From assembly GCA_964604165.1 (NCBI GenBank), contig CAZRYF010000009.1, positions 47,310-111,309 of the forward strand: a stretch of 64,000 bases of DNA, given 5' to 3'. Each line of letters starts with the position of its first letter. Position 1 is the stretch's first letter. The position numbers and the translations under genes are program-made. This DNA comes from JAYZDK01 sp964604165. Its GTDB lineage: Bacteria; Myxococcota_A; UBA796; CAJQPC01. The notes under the pieces are model-generated. The model was not told the origin of the DNA. It ran no database searches and worked only from the letters and a program-made list of their open reading frames with translations. Shown here in pieces: positions 55,334-64,000 of this stretch.

Positions 55334-56485
55334 ATGTGGAGCCCCCTTCTTCTCTTGGCCTGCACCCCGGCGGCACCTCCGTCTCAGCCAACCGGACCGT
55401 CGCCCCCGCGGGGCGTGGTCCTGGTCACCGTGGACACCTGGCGGGCGGATCACCTGGGCGAGAGGGTGAGCCCTCATTTCCAGGCCCTCGCCGATGGCGG
55501 CGCTCGCTTCACCCAGGCCTGGTCGCCCATCGGCCTCACCAGCGCAGCCCATGCGAGCCTGTTCACCGGGCTGCTTCCACCGCGCCACGGGGTGCGGGGC
55601 AACAACCACCATGGCTACGCCCTGGCGGAGTCATTCACGACCCTCGCCGAGTCCTTCTCCGCCCAGGGATGGGACACGGCAGCGTTCACCACGGGCTGGC
55701 CCGCGGGTCCCGAGGGCGGCCTGGGACAGGGCTTCGACGTTTTTTACGGGCCCCCGTCAGGAGAGCGGCCCACGAGCGATGCCCTCGCGGAAGCAAAAAG
55801 CTGGCTGGAGAGCCGGGAAGAGCCCTGGCTCTTGTGGCTCCATGCCTATGAACCCCACGGGCCCTACAAGCCGCCGGGCATGGAGGAAGACACTGTGGGC
55901 AACGAGCGAGCGGCCTACGCAGGGGAGGTACAGGCCGTGGATGGGCTGCTCGGTCCCTGGTTGCAGGAGATGCGAGCAGCGGGGAACCCGGTGGTGCTGA
56001 CCTCGGACCATGGAGAGGTCCTGGACGAGGAGCCCTGCCACTGGCAACACGAGCGTTCCAGCAGCGAGCACGTGCTGCGGGTGCCCCTGGTCCTGGCCGG
56101 GCCCAAGGTCCCCCCGCAGGTTCGAACCGACACCGCCGGCCTGCACGATCTCTTTCCCACCCTGCACGCCCTGGCCGGCCTGGCCGATCCCGGAGGACAC
56201 CAGGGCAAGAACCTCCTCGCCGGGGAGACCGGGCGGACGGTCTGGGTGGGAGAGTCCGGCTTCTGCGAGGCCGACTGCAGCCCCGGGTGTGACCCCGCCG
56301 GCTTCCTGGGCAAAGACCGGGTCGTCTACGCCAAGGAGACCCAGCTTACGGACCGACCCGGTGCCGGCCTGCTGGGGGATGCGTCCCTGGCCCCACACCT
56401 TGCGTCCTACGGCCGCCCAAAACCACCCGCAGGCCCCGCCGATCCGGCCCCGGTGGAGGGGCTCGGGTACGTAGACGGGCCGTAG
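55334..56485 (+). CDS. Sulfatase-fold (alkaline phosphatase superfamily) lipoprotein
   Basis: 383 aa from ATG 55334, which starts a lipoprotein signal (LLLLAC). The fold is clear: VLVTVDTWRADHLG with metal-binding Asp, LTSAAHASLFTGLLPPRHGVRGN, and LTSDHGEVLDEE with the second metal site. The position normally occupied by the formylglycine Cys/Ser of sulfatases (C/S-x-P-x-R) is instead TSAAHAS, as in a branch whose members are often not true sulfatases. Four Cys near the end (CEADCSPGC) may form disulfides. Predicted envelope hydrolase or transferase; substrate unknown. Confidence 0.82.
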   Translation: MWSPLLLLACTPAAPPSQPTGPSPPRGVVLVTVDTWRADHLGERVSPHFQALADGGARFTQAWSPIGLTSAAHASLFTGLLPPRHGVRGNNHHGYALAESFTTLAESFSAQGWDTAAFTTGWPAGPEGGLGQGFDVFYGPPSGERPTSDALAEAKSWLESREEPWLLWLHAYEPHGPYKPPGMEEDTVGNERAAYAGEVQAVDGLLGPWLQEMRAAGNPVVLTSDHGEVLDEEPCHWQHERSSSEHVLRVPLVLAGPKVPPQVRTDTAGLHDLFPTLHALAGLADPGGHQGKNLLAGETGRTVWVGESGFCEADCSPGCDPAGFLGKDRVVYAKETQLTDRPGAGLLGDASLAPHLASYGRPKPPAGPADPAPVEGLGYVDGP

Positions 56486-56763
56486 CCCTCAGCGACCGGA
56501 GGAGCCGTGCCAACAAACTCGCCACCCACCCAGGGAGAACCCCAATCCGCCCCGTTCTGGGTCACCTCCAACAAGCCCAGGAACGGGCCGCCTCCGCCGC
56601 ACCGCCTGGAGTTCGCCTGTTTTCCGGGGGGGTGAACTGACCCACGCGTGACTTCTCGAGGTCGTTCTCCTGGTTGGGCCGCTTCAGCGCATGAAAGGCA
56701 GTCCTTGCCCATGCAGCCCCATCGGCCCGTGCGCCGATTGGGGTTCGGGTGAACAGCGAGCGT

Positions 56764-57879
56764 TCAGTCGTTATCGGGAACGGCCAGGCGATAGCTGGTG
56801 CTTCTGCCACCGCCCTCGTTCTTGACCAGGATGTCCCGCTCCAACAACTCCTTGATGTCGCGAAGGGCCGTGTCACGAGAGCACTCGCCGAGCCGGGCAT
56901 ACTTGGACGTATTCAGATTCCCCTGCCAGCCGGGTTCCAGCATGCGGTTGATGACCTTGCACTGTCGTGGATGGACAGGGTCCGGATTGATCCGCTGCCA
57001 GGTTCGGGCCTTGTAAAGCACCGAGGCGAGCATCTCATCTGAAGACTCGATGACGCGATCAAGGCAACCCAGGAACCACACCAGCCAGGACGTGATGTCG
57101 AGGGAGCCGCGCTGGGCCGATTCGAGCTGGGAATAGTAGTCCTTTCGCTCCGCTTCCATGCCCGACGACATGCTGTAAAAGCGGTCCCTCGATCCATCGC
57201 TCCTCGAGAGCGACATTTCCGTGATCGCCCTCCCAATCCGACCATTTCCGTCGTCGAACGGGTGGATGGTCACAAACCACAAGTGGGCTACGGCGGCCTT
57301 GAGCACCGGGTCCATATGGGTAGACCGGTTGAACCAGTCGAGAAACCACCCCATCTCGCCCTCGATACGCCCCGCAGCCGGTGCCTGAAAGTGCACCCTT
57401 GCCTTGTCCACAGGCCCCGAGACAACCTGCATGGGTCCGGATTCACCCGTCCGCCATGCACCGACGGTGATGCAATGCATCCCACTTCTCCCGGTAGGGA
57501 AAAGAGCGGCGTGCCACCCGGCGAGCCGCTCGGGCAAAAGAGGCTGCTCGAAGTTCTGTGTAGCGTCGAGCATCAATTCCACGATGCCCTCGACTTTCCG
57601 CCCGGCTTTCGGCAGCCCTGCCACTTCCAGACCGAGCTTGCTGGCAATCGAGGAGCGGACCTCGTCGGATGCGAGATGTTCACCCTCTATGGCGGATGAG
57701 TGGACGATTTCGTGGGTGAGCGCCGCCAGGCTCGCCTCAGTTCTCAGTTTGAACCCCAAGGCCTCCATCCTGCCGATGTGTTTGCCCTGTTTGTAGCGCA
57801 CCGACGCCAGCGACTCCGCCAAGGCCTGCGCGTTCCAGGTGAATTCCGGCCAACCCTGAAGTTCATGGAGAAAGGCCAT
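56764..57879 (-). CDS. Fic family protein (DUF4172-Fic, class II)
   Basis: 371 aa from ATG 57879, with AAGGAG ten bases upstream. Fic enzymes transfer AMP or related groups from nucleotides to target proteins. The N-terminal WPEFTWN region matches DUF4172. The inhibitory alpha-helix motif SSAIEGE is at residues 61-67, so the protein can self-inhibit. The catalytic HPFDDGNGRIGR is at 206-217 and complete. A C-terminal winged-helix-like region (about 305-371; ECSRDTALRDIKELLERDILVK) suggests DNA binding or autoregulation. Flanked by AT-rich DNA unlike the rest of the window, suggesting acquisition by transfer. Confidence 0.92.
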   Translation of the reverse strand: MAFLHELQGWPEFTWNAQALAESLASVRYKQGKHIGRMEALGFKLRTEASLAALTHEIVHSSAIEGEHLASDEVRSSIASKLGLEVAGLPKAGRKVEGIVELMLDATQNFEQPLLPERLAGWHAALFPTGRSGMHCITVGAWRTGESGPMQVVSGPVDKARVHFQAPAAGRIEGEMGWFLDWFNRSTHMDPVLKAAVAHLWFVTIHPFDDGNGRIGRAITEMSLSRSDGSRDRFYSMSSGMEAERKDYYSQLESAQRGSLDITSWLVWFLGCLDRVIESSDEMLASVLYKARTWQRINPDPVHPRQCKVINRMLEPGWQGNLNTSKYARLGECSRDTALRDIKELLERDILVKNEGGGRSTSYRLAVPDND

Positions 57880-57892
57880 AAATAATGCACTC

Positions 57893-57958
57893 CTTGCGGC
57901 GATTATAGCCACACCAGCCAAATATATCGTTATTTTATCGTATACTTGCGTCGATTAT
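57893..57958. promoter_or_regulatory. AT-rich Fic promoter with two direct repeats
   Basis: CTTGCG(G/T)CGATTAT occurs at 57893-57906 and 57945-57958 (13 of 14 identical, 52 bp apart). The proximal copy overlaps TATAAT (minus strand 57907-57902), a perfect -10 for the fic gene. The distance and position suit an operator pair, possibly for the Fic protein's own winged-helix domain. Confidence 0.55.
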
Positions 57959-58059
57959 CCCACCCAACCACTGCATGGCCTGGCCGGTGCTACCGTGACG
58001 TCGGGGGAAAGGCAGCGTTTGAGAGGACTCCCAAGCAGCCGCTCTCTGGGCCCCTGAAC

Positions 58060-58089
58060 TTGAACAGAGGGCCTGTTTTCTCCTATCCT
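58060..58089 (+). promoter_or_regulatory. Possible promoter of the MopE/fibrinogen lipoprotein gene
   Basis: TTGAAC (58060-58065) and TATCCT (58084-58089), 18 bases apart, 37 bases before the ATG at 58126. Each hexamer matches four of six consensus positions. Confidence 0.3.
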
Positions 58090-58125
58090 TTCGCCCTCCC
58101 GTCCCTACCGTCCCACGGAATCCCC

Positions 58126-60576
58126 ATGTCAGCTCGTTCCTCGGCCACGATCCTTGCTTGCCTCGTACTCCTCACCTCCTGCCGCGGCGATGACTCGCAG
58201 AAGGAGACAGGAGATGTCGAAACGGGGACCGTCGACACCGGCGACTCGGCCACAGACACGCAGGTGGAAGCTGTGGACGCCGATGGCGACGGGTTCTCCA
58301 GCGACACCGACTGCGATGACGACAACGCTGAGGTGAACCCGGGCGCCATGGAGCGATGCGACGGGCTGGACAACGACTGCGATGGGCTGGTGGACGATGA
58401 CGATGATCCGGTTGCCGGCCGCGCCGCCTGGTACCAGGATCTCGATGGAGACGGCCACGGCAATCCTGCGGTGGAAGAGGCCAGCTGCGAGGCGCCAGCG
58501 GGGTACGTGGCAGACAACGAAGACTGCGACGACCTGGACCCGGCCATTCACCCGGGCGCCGAGGAAGAGGACTGCGCGGACCCCACGGACTACAACTGCG
58601 ATGGCTCCGTGGGCTACGTCGATGAAGATGGAGACGGGTTTTCCGCCTGCGAGGAGTGCGACGACACGGTCACGAGCACCCATCCCCTGGCGTTTGAAAT
58701 CTGCGACGGAAGCGACAACGACTGCGATGGCACCGTGGACGAGGACGACGCTGTAGATGTGCAGGTCTGGTATGCAGACGCCGATGCAGACGGCTATGGC
58801 GATGCCTCCGACACCAAAGAGGCCTGCACAGCCCCTGCAGGATACGTCGACAACGACACCGACTGCGACGACACCGCGGCTGCCGTGAACGAGGCCGCCC
58901 CAGAGGTCTGCGACAGCATCGACAACGACTGCGACGGCTGGGTGGATGACGCGGACCCGGACGTGACCGGCACCACCCCCTGGTACGGGGACTCCGACGG
59001 GGATGGGTATGGAGGCCAGCAGTACCAGCAGAGCGCCTGCACAATGCCGCCGGGGTTTGTCGCCAGCAGCGACGACTGCGACGACCTGGATGCCGCAAGC
59101 TACCCGGGCGCCATCGAGGTCTGTGACGCATCCGATAACGACTGCGATGGAGACATTGACGAGGGCGTACAGCTCACCTGGTACGCAGATGTGGATGGAG
59201 ACGGCTACGGGGACCCGGCAAGCTCCACGAGCGGGTGCACCCAACCTCCCGGGTACCAGAGCAATGGGGATGACTGCGACGACAATGATGCTTCATCCCG
59301 CCCCGGTGGAGTCGAGGTGTGTGATGGGGCCGACAACGACTGCGACGGCAGCGTCGATGACAGCGCCATCGACCCGAGCACCTGGTACGCAGACACAGAC
59401 GGAGATGGGTACGGAGATGCCACCAGCAGCACCGAGTCCTGCAACCAGCCCAGCAACACGGTGAGCGATGCGACCGACTGCGACGACACCCTCTCCCTTG
59501 CCAACCCCGGAGCCCAAGAGACCTGCGATGGAGTCGACAACAACTGCGACGGCGTGGTCGACGAGGACAGCGCGGTGGACGCCAGCACCTGGTACGCGGA
59601 CACCGACGCGGATGGATACGGCGACATCGCCACCTCCACCTTGGCCTGCACGGCACCGTCTGGCCATGTCAGCGATGCCACTGACTGCGACGACGGCGCG
59701 GACTTCTCTTACCCGGGAGCCACAGAGCTGTGTGACGCCAGCGACAACAACTGCGATGGGACCGCCGACAACCAGGAGGCCCTCGGTGCCGGCCAAGCCT
59801 GTCCGGCCACCGACTGCGCAGACATTCGAGACAACAACCCCACCTCGGCCGATGGCCTGTGGTGGGTCGATCCCGCCAGCGATGGTGCCTTTGAGGTCTG
59901 GTGTGACCAGACCACCGATGGTGGCGGATGGAACATCGTCTGGAAGAACCATGGGGGAGCAAACGGCGGAGAGAAGTCCAACGAGACCCTCTTCGCAGAT
60001 GCCGTCGCCTCCCTGGGAGATGCAGCGGTCACGGATCACGAAGACGACCTTGTCTCGGGCATCAGCCAGCGGGCCTACGAGGTCTGGTGGGCCTCGCCAA
60101 ACCGGGAGTGGCTGAAGAACACCACCTTGTGGGACAGCAGCGACGTCATCGAAAACCAGCAGCACATTCGCGTCAACATGAACAGCGTCACCATGGAGGA
60201 GATCTTCTCAGTCCCGGTGGGCTCTTGCAACACGGCGAGTGACACCATGGAGGTCACCGTCAACGACTCGATCTCGTTCGCCTCCACCAACCTCATCAAC
60301 CACTATTGGAGCGGTACATTCGGCCTCGCCAACAATGGCCACGGCACCTCCGACTCCTGCGGAGAGACCACATCCAATCTCATTGATGATCCTTCCGCCC
60401 TGGGTGACACCCTGTACAGACTCGATGACACCACCGCCTCCCTCAACGGCATTCGGCACCTGTTCAGCTATGTCCACACCTCCACAGGAAGAGACGCGAG
60501 TCGCTGCCTGTACGCCTGCTGGGATTCCGGCTCCTACAACGGCCACTACGACGGGTTCAGCTGGGGCGTCCGATAG
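58126..60576 (+). CDS. MopE-repeat lipoprotein with C-terminal fibrinogen-like domain
   Basis: 816 aa from ATG 58126, directly before a lipoprotein signal (lipobox LLTSC). A T/G/D linker leads into about eight MopE-type units (residues about 45-560) of the form CD..DNDCDG, each with WYxDxDGDGYG acidic loops, so many Ca or Cu sites. From about 565, CADIRDNNP..GLWWVDP and EVWCDQTTDGGGWNIVW match the start of fibrinogen-related domains, running to the end with paired Cys. Expected at the outer surface; probably metal-dependent adhesion or carbohydrate binding. The two parts are each recognisable; their fusion is uncommon. Confidence 0.82.
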   Translation: MSARSSATILACLVLLTSCRGDDSQKETGDVETGTVDTGDSATDTQVEAVDADGDGFSSDTDCDDDNAEVNPGAMERCDGLDNDCDGLVDDDDDPVAGRAAWYQDLDGDGHGNPAVEEASCEAPAGYVADNEDCDDLDPAIHPGAEEEDCADPTDYNCDGSVGYVDEDGDGFSACEECDDTVTSTHPLAFEICDGSDNDCDGTVDEDDAVDVQVWYADADADGYGDASDTKEACTAPAGYVDNDTDCDDTAAAVNEAAPEVCDSIDNDCDGWVDDADPDVTGTTPWYGDSDGDGYGGQQYQQSACTMPPGFVASSDDCDDLDAASYPGAIEVCDASDNDCDGDIDEGVQLTWYADVDGDGYGDPASSTSGCTQPPGYQSNGDDCDDNDASSRPGGVEVCDGADNDCDGSVDDSAIDPSTWYADTDGDGYGDATSSTESCNQPSNTVSDATDCDDTLSLANPGAQETCDGVDNNCDGVVDEDSAVDASTWYADTDADGYGDIATSTLACTAPSGHVSDATDCDDGADFSYPGATELCDASDNNCDGTADNQEALGAGQACPATDCADIRDNNPTSADGLWWVDPASDGAFEVWCDQTTDGGGWNIVWKNHGGANGGEKSNETLFADAVASLGDAAVTDHEDDLVSGISQRAYEVWWASPNREWLKNTTLWDSSDVIENQQHIRVNMNSVTMEEIFSVPVGSCNTASDTMEVTVNDSISFASTNLINHYWSGTFGLANNGHGTSDSCGETTSNLIDDPSALGDTLYRLDDTTASLNGIRHLFSYVHTSTGRDASRCLYACWDSGSYNGHYDGFSWGVR

Positions 60577-61085
60577 CGGTAAACCCGCGTGCAATACCGA
60601 TCGCCCAGCTCCAGTGCGGCGTCCTGCTGCCATCCGGGCAGCGCAAACGTATTGCTGACCACCACAGGGAACTTCCCCTCCAACCTCCCCGCCAGCTGCT
60701 GCATGCCTTTCGGGTAGAGAAAGCAGACCAGGAGCGCCCCCACCGAGAGATCCACCTCGAGAAAGTCCTGTCGCACAATTCGAAGGTTCTCCAGGCCTTC
60801 CAGACGAGCCCGAAGGCTGGAGAACGCCCAAGGGAGCAGGGAAATCTCGTACCCCACCACCTGCCTCTCCGGGTGCGTCCGGGCCAGGGCGACGGCCAGC
60901 CCCCCCCATCCGCAACCAAGCTCGAAGATCGGCCCCGGCCCCTCCGGTTCCGCCAGCTGTAGCACGGCCTCCCGGGCCCGCCTGGAGCTGGGCATCGGCG
61001 AGATTCCACTGCGCAGCACGCCAACCAAGATGGACACCATGGCCAGAAGCGCCCCTGCAATGACCCCGAACTCCAGCCAGGTCAA
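60546..61085 (-). CDS. Membrane-anchored SAM-dependent methyltransferase
   Basis: 179 aa from TTG 61085, overlapping the upstream stop as TTGA; the longer frame lies inside the transporter gene. One N-terminal membrane helix (VIAGALLAMVSILVGVL) precedes a class I methyltransferase fold with motif I FELGCGWGGLAVALA (about 57) and VVGYEISLLPW. Helix plus fold resembles FAM173-type protein-lysine methyltransferases, but the target is unknown. The 3' end overlaps the convergent MopE gene by 31 bases. Coupled to the MMPL transporter gene. Confidence 0.75.
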   Translation of the reverse strand: MTWLEFGVIAGALLAMVSILVGVLRSGISPMPSSRRAREAVLQLAEPEGPGPIFELGCGWGGLAVALARTHPERQVVGYEISLLPWAFSSLRARLEGLENLRIVRQDFLEVDLSVGALLVCFLYPKGMQQLAGRLEGKFPVVVSNTFALPGWQQDAALELGDRYCTRVYRYRTPQLNPS

Positions 61086-63382
61086 GCCGCGTCTTCCTCG
61101 CCGACTCCAAACAGCACCGCCAGCGCCGGCAACAGCGCCACCGACGCCAGGAGGCACATGGGCAAGCCAATCAGCAGCACCAGGGCCATGGACTCCATGC
61201 CCACGTGGTCCGTGAAGAGGAGCACTGAGTAGCTGGAGCAGGTGGTGAGGGTCGTCAGAACAATGGCCCGACCCACGGAGCTCGCGGCCCGGGAAGGGCG
61301 GCGCCCCGGGTGCTCCCGCATGCGGTGGACCACGTGGATTCCATCGTCCACCCCGAGGCCGATGATCAGGGGGACCGACATGAACAAAACGGAATTAAAG
61401 CTTCGTCCCATCCAGCACAGCGCCCCAAATGTCACCGCCGTCCCAAAGAGCACCGGCGCCATGGCCAGGAAAATCCACATGGGCCGCCTGAGGTCCACCA
61501 GCAAAAGCAGCGACACAAAAAACAGGATGCCCCAGAAGACCTGCTGGGCCCACTCAAGGGGCCCCATCACCATGGCCTCGAGCAAGAGGCCAAAGCCTGA
61601 GATGGCCGGAAAGATCGACTCGGCCACCCCGCGCTCCTCCACGATACCGGCCGCGTCCATGGCCGATCCCTTGGTGTAGGCATACACATAAAACTCGTCC
61701 TCCCCCACCCACAGGTTCTGGAGGGATGCAGGGAGGTCCCCCAGGCCGGGAGGACCCTTTTGTGTCGCCTGCTCCAGCCGCCACACAGCCTTGAGGGCCG
61801 CGTTGAGGTCTGCCGCCCGGGCTGCTGGTGCGAAGGGAAGCATCGCCGCGAGGGTGGTCCGGGTGCGCCGCAGCGAGTCGCGCTGCTCATGCAGAAGCCC
61901 CGCCCGCTCCTGGGCATCCTCCCGCAGAATCGACGCCACGCTGTCCACTCGCTCAAACAACGGCTCAGCCTCAAAGGCCCGGGTCAATCGGCGCGCCTCC
62001 TCCACGGTGTCCGTTCGCGCAACCCAAGGAGCAAAGTCCGCATCGTAAAGGTCCTGGATTCGTCGGCCAGCAATCGCCCCGGGGAGGTCCCGGTTGACCA
62101 CCTTCTCCAGGTCGGTCTCAAAAGTGAACCGGTGGGACCCCACAAGGGCCAGCACCGTCCCGGCCAGGAAGAGCCCCACGACCCGCCGCGGGCGCGACTC
62201 GGCCCAAGCGGCGATCCCCATTCGCAGGGAGGGAGCAGCCCCATCCGTCCGACCCTCCTCCTGGTGCATCAAGACCCACAACGCTGGCAACAACGTCAAC
62301 ATCAGCACAAGGCAGATCAAGAGCCCGATGGCCCCGGAGAGGCCCATGTGGATCGCCTGGGGATCGTCGGCGGTGGCCACCACGAAGTAAGCGCCGATGG
62401 TGGTAAAGCCCCCGGCCACCACCCCCAGCCCGGTCCCCACCAGGGTGCGCTCCAGGGCCTCCTGCAGGGTGGCCCCGCCCCCGCGCTCCTCCCGCATGCG
62501 AGCGCTCAGGTGCAGGGCAAAATCCACCCCCAGACCGAACACCATGACCCCGAACATGCTCTCCAGAATCGTAATCTTCCCCAGGAGTCGCCCGACCGCC
62601 CCCACCGTGGCCCCCATGGAGAGCACCATGGGTCCGGCGATGGCCGCCAGGTAAAGAGCCCGTGGCTCCGCCCGCCTCAGAACCAACAACACCAACACGA
62701 GACTCAACGGCGTCAAGAGCTTGATGCGTCCCAGGGTCTTTCCCTGGTCCTGGGCCCCAATGGCAGCCAACCCCGAGAACCCCGCCTCGACCCCGAGCCC
62801 ATCCAGCACCTCCAGGGCCCGCGCCTCCACCACCGAGTAGTTCCCTTCTCCCATGGGCAGCTCCAGGGGGTCATCCGCCATCTGCACCACCAGGAGCCGC
62901 GCCCCCTCAGGGTTTGTTGCGGTCCACTCCTTGGAGAGAGAGGCCTCCCGGTCTCTCAATCGACCCGCCGCCTCCTGGGAGTAGGTGGTGGCCGCCTCCA
63001 GCCAGTCATCAAAAAGCGCCCGATCCACCAGGTAAGGGGCGCGCTCCTCAAACCACTCCCGGGGAGGTGGCATGTCCACACCGTCCACCGCATCCAGCAC
63101 CTCCAGGGCTTCCTTTACTGCCCGCCCCGCCTCGTCCAGAACCTCCTCCGGCCCCTCCAACAAGAGGGGCATGCTGCCCACCAGGTTGAGATCCTTTCCC
63201 AGGTCCTGGTATCGCTGTACCAGTGGGTGGTTCTTGTTCATCAGCCCGGTCATGCTCAGGTCCACGGGCACCCCGACTCCCGCAAATGCCATGACCAGGC
63301 AGGGCAGAACCGTGGCCACCACCACCCGGTGCGGGTACGCCAACACCACGTGGGCCAGCCACTTGAGCACCCCCTTCACCAT
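61082..63382 (-). CDS. MMPL/RND family transporter, HpnN-like
   Basis: 766 aa. Two repeats, each with one N-terminal helix, a large periplasmic loop (about 40-200 and 410-550) and five helices. The second helix cluster shows MFGVMVFGLGVDFALHL and LIIGLGVDDGIHVVHRM, with the Asp residues in membrane segments characteristic of proton-driven MMPL/RND carriers. The best-known relatives, HpnN, move hopanoids to the outer membrane. The cargo here is inference. The coupled methyltransferase gene follows. Confidence 0.88.
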   Translation of the reverse strand: MVKGVLKWLAHVVLAYPHRVVVATVLPCLVMAFAGVGVPVDLSMTGLMNKNHPLVQRYQDLGKDLNLVGSMPLLLEGPEEVLDEAGRAVKEALEVLDAVDGVDMPPPREWFEERAPYLVDRALFDDWLEAATTYSQEAAGRLRDREASLSKEWTATNPEGARLLVVQMADDPLELPMGEGNYSVVEARALEVLDGLGVEAGFSGLAAIGAQDQGKTLGRIKLLTPLSLVLVLLVLRRAEPRALYLAAIAGPMVLSMGATVGAVGRLLGKITILESMFGVMVFGLGVDFALHLSARMREERGGGATLQEALERTLVGTGLGVVAGGFTTIGAYFVVATADDPQAIHMGLSGAIGLLICLVLMLTLLPALWVLMHQEEGRTDGAAPSLRMGIAAWAESRPRRVVGLFLAGTVLALVGSHRFTFETDLEKVVNRDLPGAIAGRRIQDLYDADFAPWVARTDTVEEARRLTRAFEAEPLFERVDSVASILREDAQERAGLLHEQRDSLRRTRTTLAAMLPFAPAARAADLNAALKAVWRLEQATQKGPPGLGDLPASLQNLWVGEDEFYVYAYTKGSAMDAAGIVEERGVAESIFPAISGFGLLLEAMVMGPLEWAQQVFWGILFFVSLLLLVDLRRPMWIFLAMAPVLFGTAVTFGALCWMGRSFNSVLFMSVPLIIGLGVDDGIHVVHRMREHPGRRPSRAASSVGRAIVLTTLTTCSSYSVLLFTDHVGMESMALVLLIGLPMCLLASVALLPALAVLFGVGEEDAA

Positions 63383-63408
63383 TGATTCCCCCCTCTTGCG
63401 GCGCCGTG

Positions 63409-64000
63409 TCAGGGCGCCTGGTAGGAGCTGGTTCCCGCGTCATAGACCCGGCCCGCGTTCGCGCTGTCTGGCAGTGTACCGGAGAACGTGCCGTAAAAGA
63501 GCTTGATGGTGCCGCCATTTGTGGTCTGTCCATCGCCGCCCCGGGCGCTAAAGGTCTCGCCGGTCGCCTGAACGGTCAGCGTGTTGGCCTCCAACACCAG
63601 GGTTCCCCCCGCCCCTGGGCCTCCCGCGTAGCTGGTGGCGCCGCCGCCGTTGTCTCGGCCGCCGCCTCCACCGCCGGCACCATTGGCCCGGAGGCTCCCG
63701 GTTGCGCTCAGGGTCAGGGCGTCCACCGCGTACAGGGAGATCGCGCCCCCGCCGGCGGCTCCGCCGCCTCCCCCGGCTTCCTGTGCACCGGAGCCCCCCC
63801 CGCCACCGCCGCTGCCCAGCACGAGGCTTCGGTCCGTGGAGGTGTCGCCATTGGAGGCCGAACCAAGGTACCCGCCGTCGCCGCCTGCACTTCCATTGGC
63901 GGCTCCGCCGCTGCCTCCAAAGAGACCTGCCCCCGCACCTCCATCGTTGCTCTGGCCACCGCCCACGCCGCCGGTTCCTCCACCGCCGCCCCCAGCCGAG
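63409..64000 (-). CDS. Glycine-rich exported protein, C-terminal part (5' end beyond window)
   Basis: The frame is open to the right edge, so the start is outside; an internal GTG at 63966 is not needed. The visible 196 codons are dominated by poly-Gly stretches interspersed with short beta-strand segments (GAISLYAVDALTLSATGSLRANG, in pieces; GGTLVLEANTLTVQATG). This alternation is seen in large secreted repeat proteins or autotransporter-like passengers. No family motif, no C-terminal anchor. Confidence 0.7.
   Translation of the reverse strand, partial: SAGGGGGGTGGVGGGQSNDGGAGAGLFGGSGGAANGSAGGDGGYLGSASNGDTSTDRSLVLGSGGGGGGSGAQEAGGGGGAAGGGAISLYAVDALTLSATGSLRANGAGGGGGGRDNGGGATSYAGGPGAGGTLVLEANTLTVQATGETFSARGGDGQTTNGGTIKLFYGTFSGTLPDSANAGRVYDAGTSSYQAP

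Noticed and set aside
56486..56763. Hidden gene between the sulfatase and fic genes
   Set aside because: Only short frames without RBS or recognisable protein are present; no clear repeat or RNA structure found.

Overview
The window looks like a chromosomal segment of a GC-rich deltaproteobacterial-type bacterium, most likely a member of the Myxococcota and probably uncultured. The evidence is two proteins ending in MYXO-CTERM-like tails (an S8 protease and a PKD protein), many lipoproteins whose mature N-termini are rich in D/E, T and G, MopE-type metal-binding repeats, a PEGA-domain Ser/Thr kinase, and an AglT-like TPR protein. One 100-N run (1625-1724) is an assembly gap inside a palindromic repeat array. 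Three genes carry apparent single-base deletions and one carries an in-frame TGA, so part of the lesion load may be sequencing error.

Layout. 1-1555: end of a probable outer-membrane protein gene and an AglT-like TPR gene. 1571-1840: repeat array and gap. 1876-7721 (minus): tightly packed genes for a secreted/cell-surface set: two lipoproteins with CxxCH haem motifs, a Tat-exported DUF1501 protein, another lipoprotein and an FG-GAP lipoprotein. 7788-10319 (minus): two-domain M16 peptidase. 10371-24810 (plus): a long, mostly head-to-tail run: hemW, the grpE-dnaK-dnaJ chaperone set, an LpoA-like periplasmic binding protein, thiL, two CorC/HlyC-type membrane proteins, a zinc alcohol dehydrogenase, a divergent Hsp70 and a TrmJ-like tRNA methyltransferase. 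24815-29545 (minus): a giant pentapeptide-repeat/TPR membrane protein. 29732-34789 (plus): murA, dnaG and rpoD. 34801-36124: a CAT-anticodon tRNA, a zinc-ribbon coiled-coil protein and the RNase P RNA gene, preceded by an inverted partial copy of its own 5' end. 36174-38435: malic enzyme fused to a phosphotransacetylase domain.

38482 onward is accessory-like: lipoproteins, a discoidin/propeller protein, thymidine kinase, an overlapping three-gene set (PKD surface protein, transmembrane PEGA kinase, TPR/PEGA protein) in which all three genes are interrupted, an S8 protease, a 3-methyladenine glycosylase coupled to a DNA methyltransferase, a YfhO-like membrane protein divergent from a sulfatase-fold lipoprotein, a Fic protein with an unusually AT-rich promoter, a MopE/fibrinogen-like lipoprotein, a membrane-anchored methyltransferase coupled to an MMPL/HpnN-like transporter, and a glycine-rich protein cut by the window edge.

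Gene ends are very tightly packed. At least ten junctions use four-base ATGA, GTGA or TTGA stop/start overlaps, which is why many starts given here are GTG or TTG rather than the longest possible ATG.
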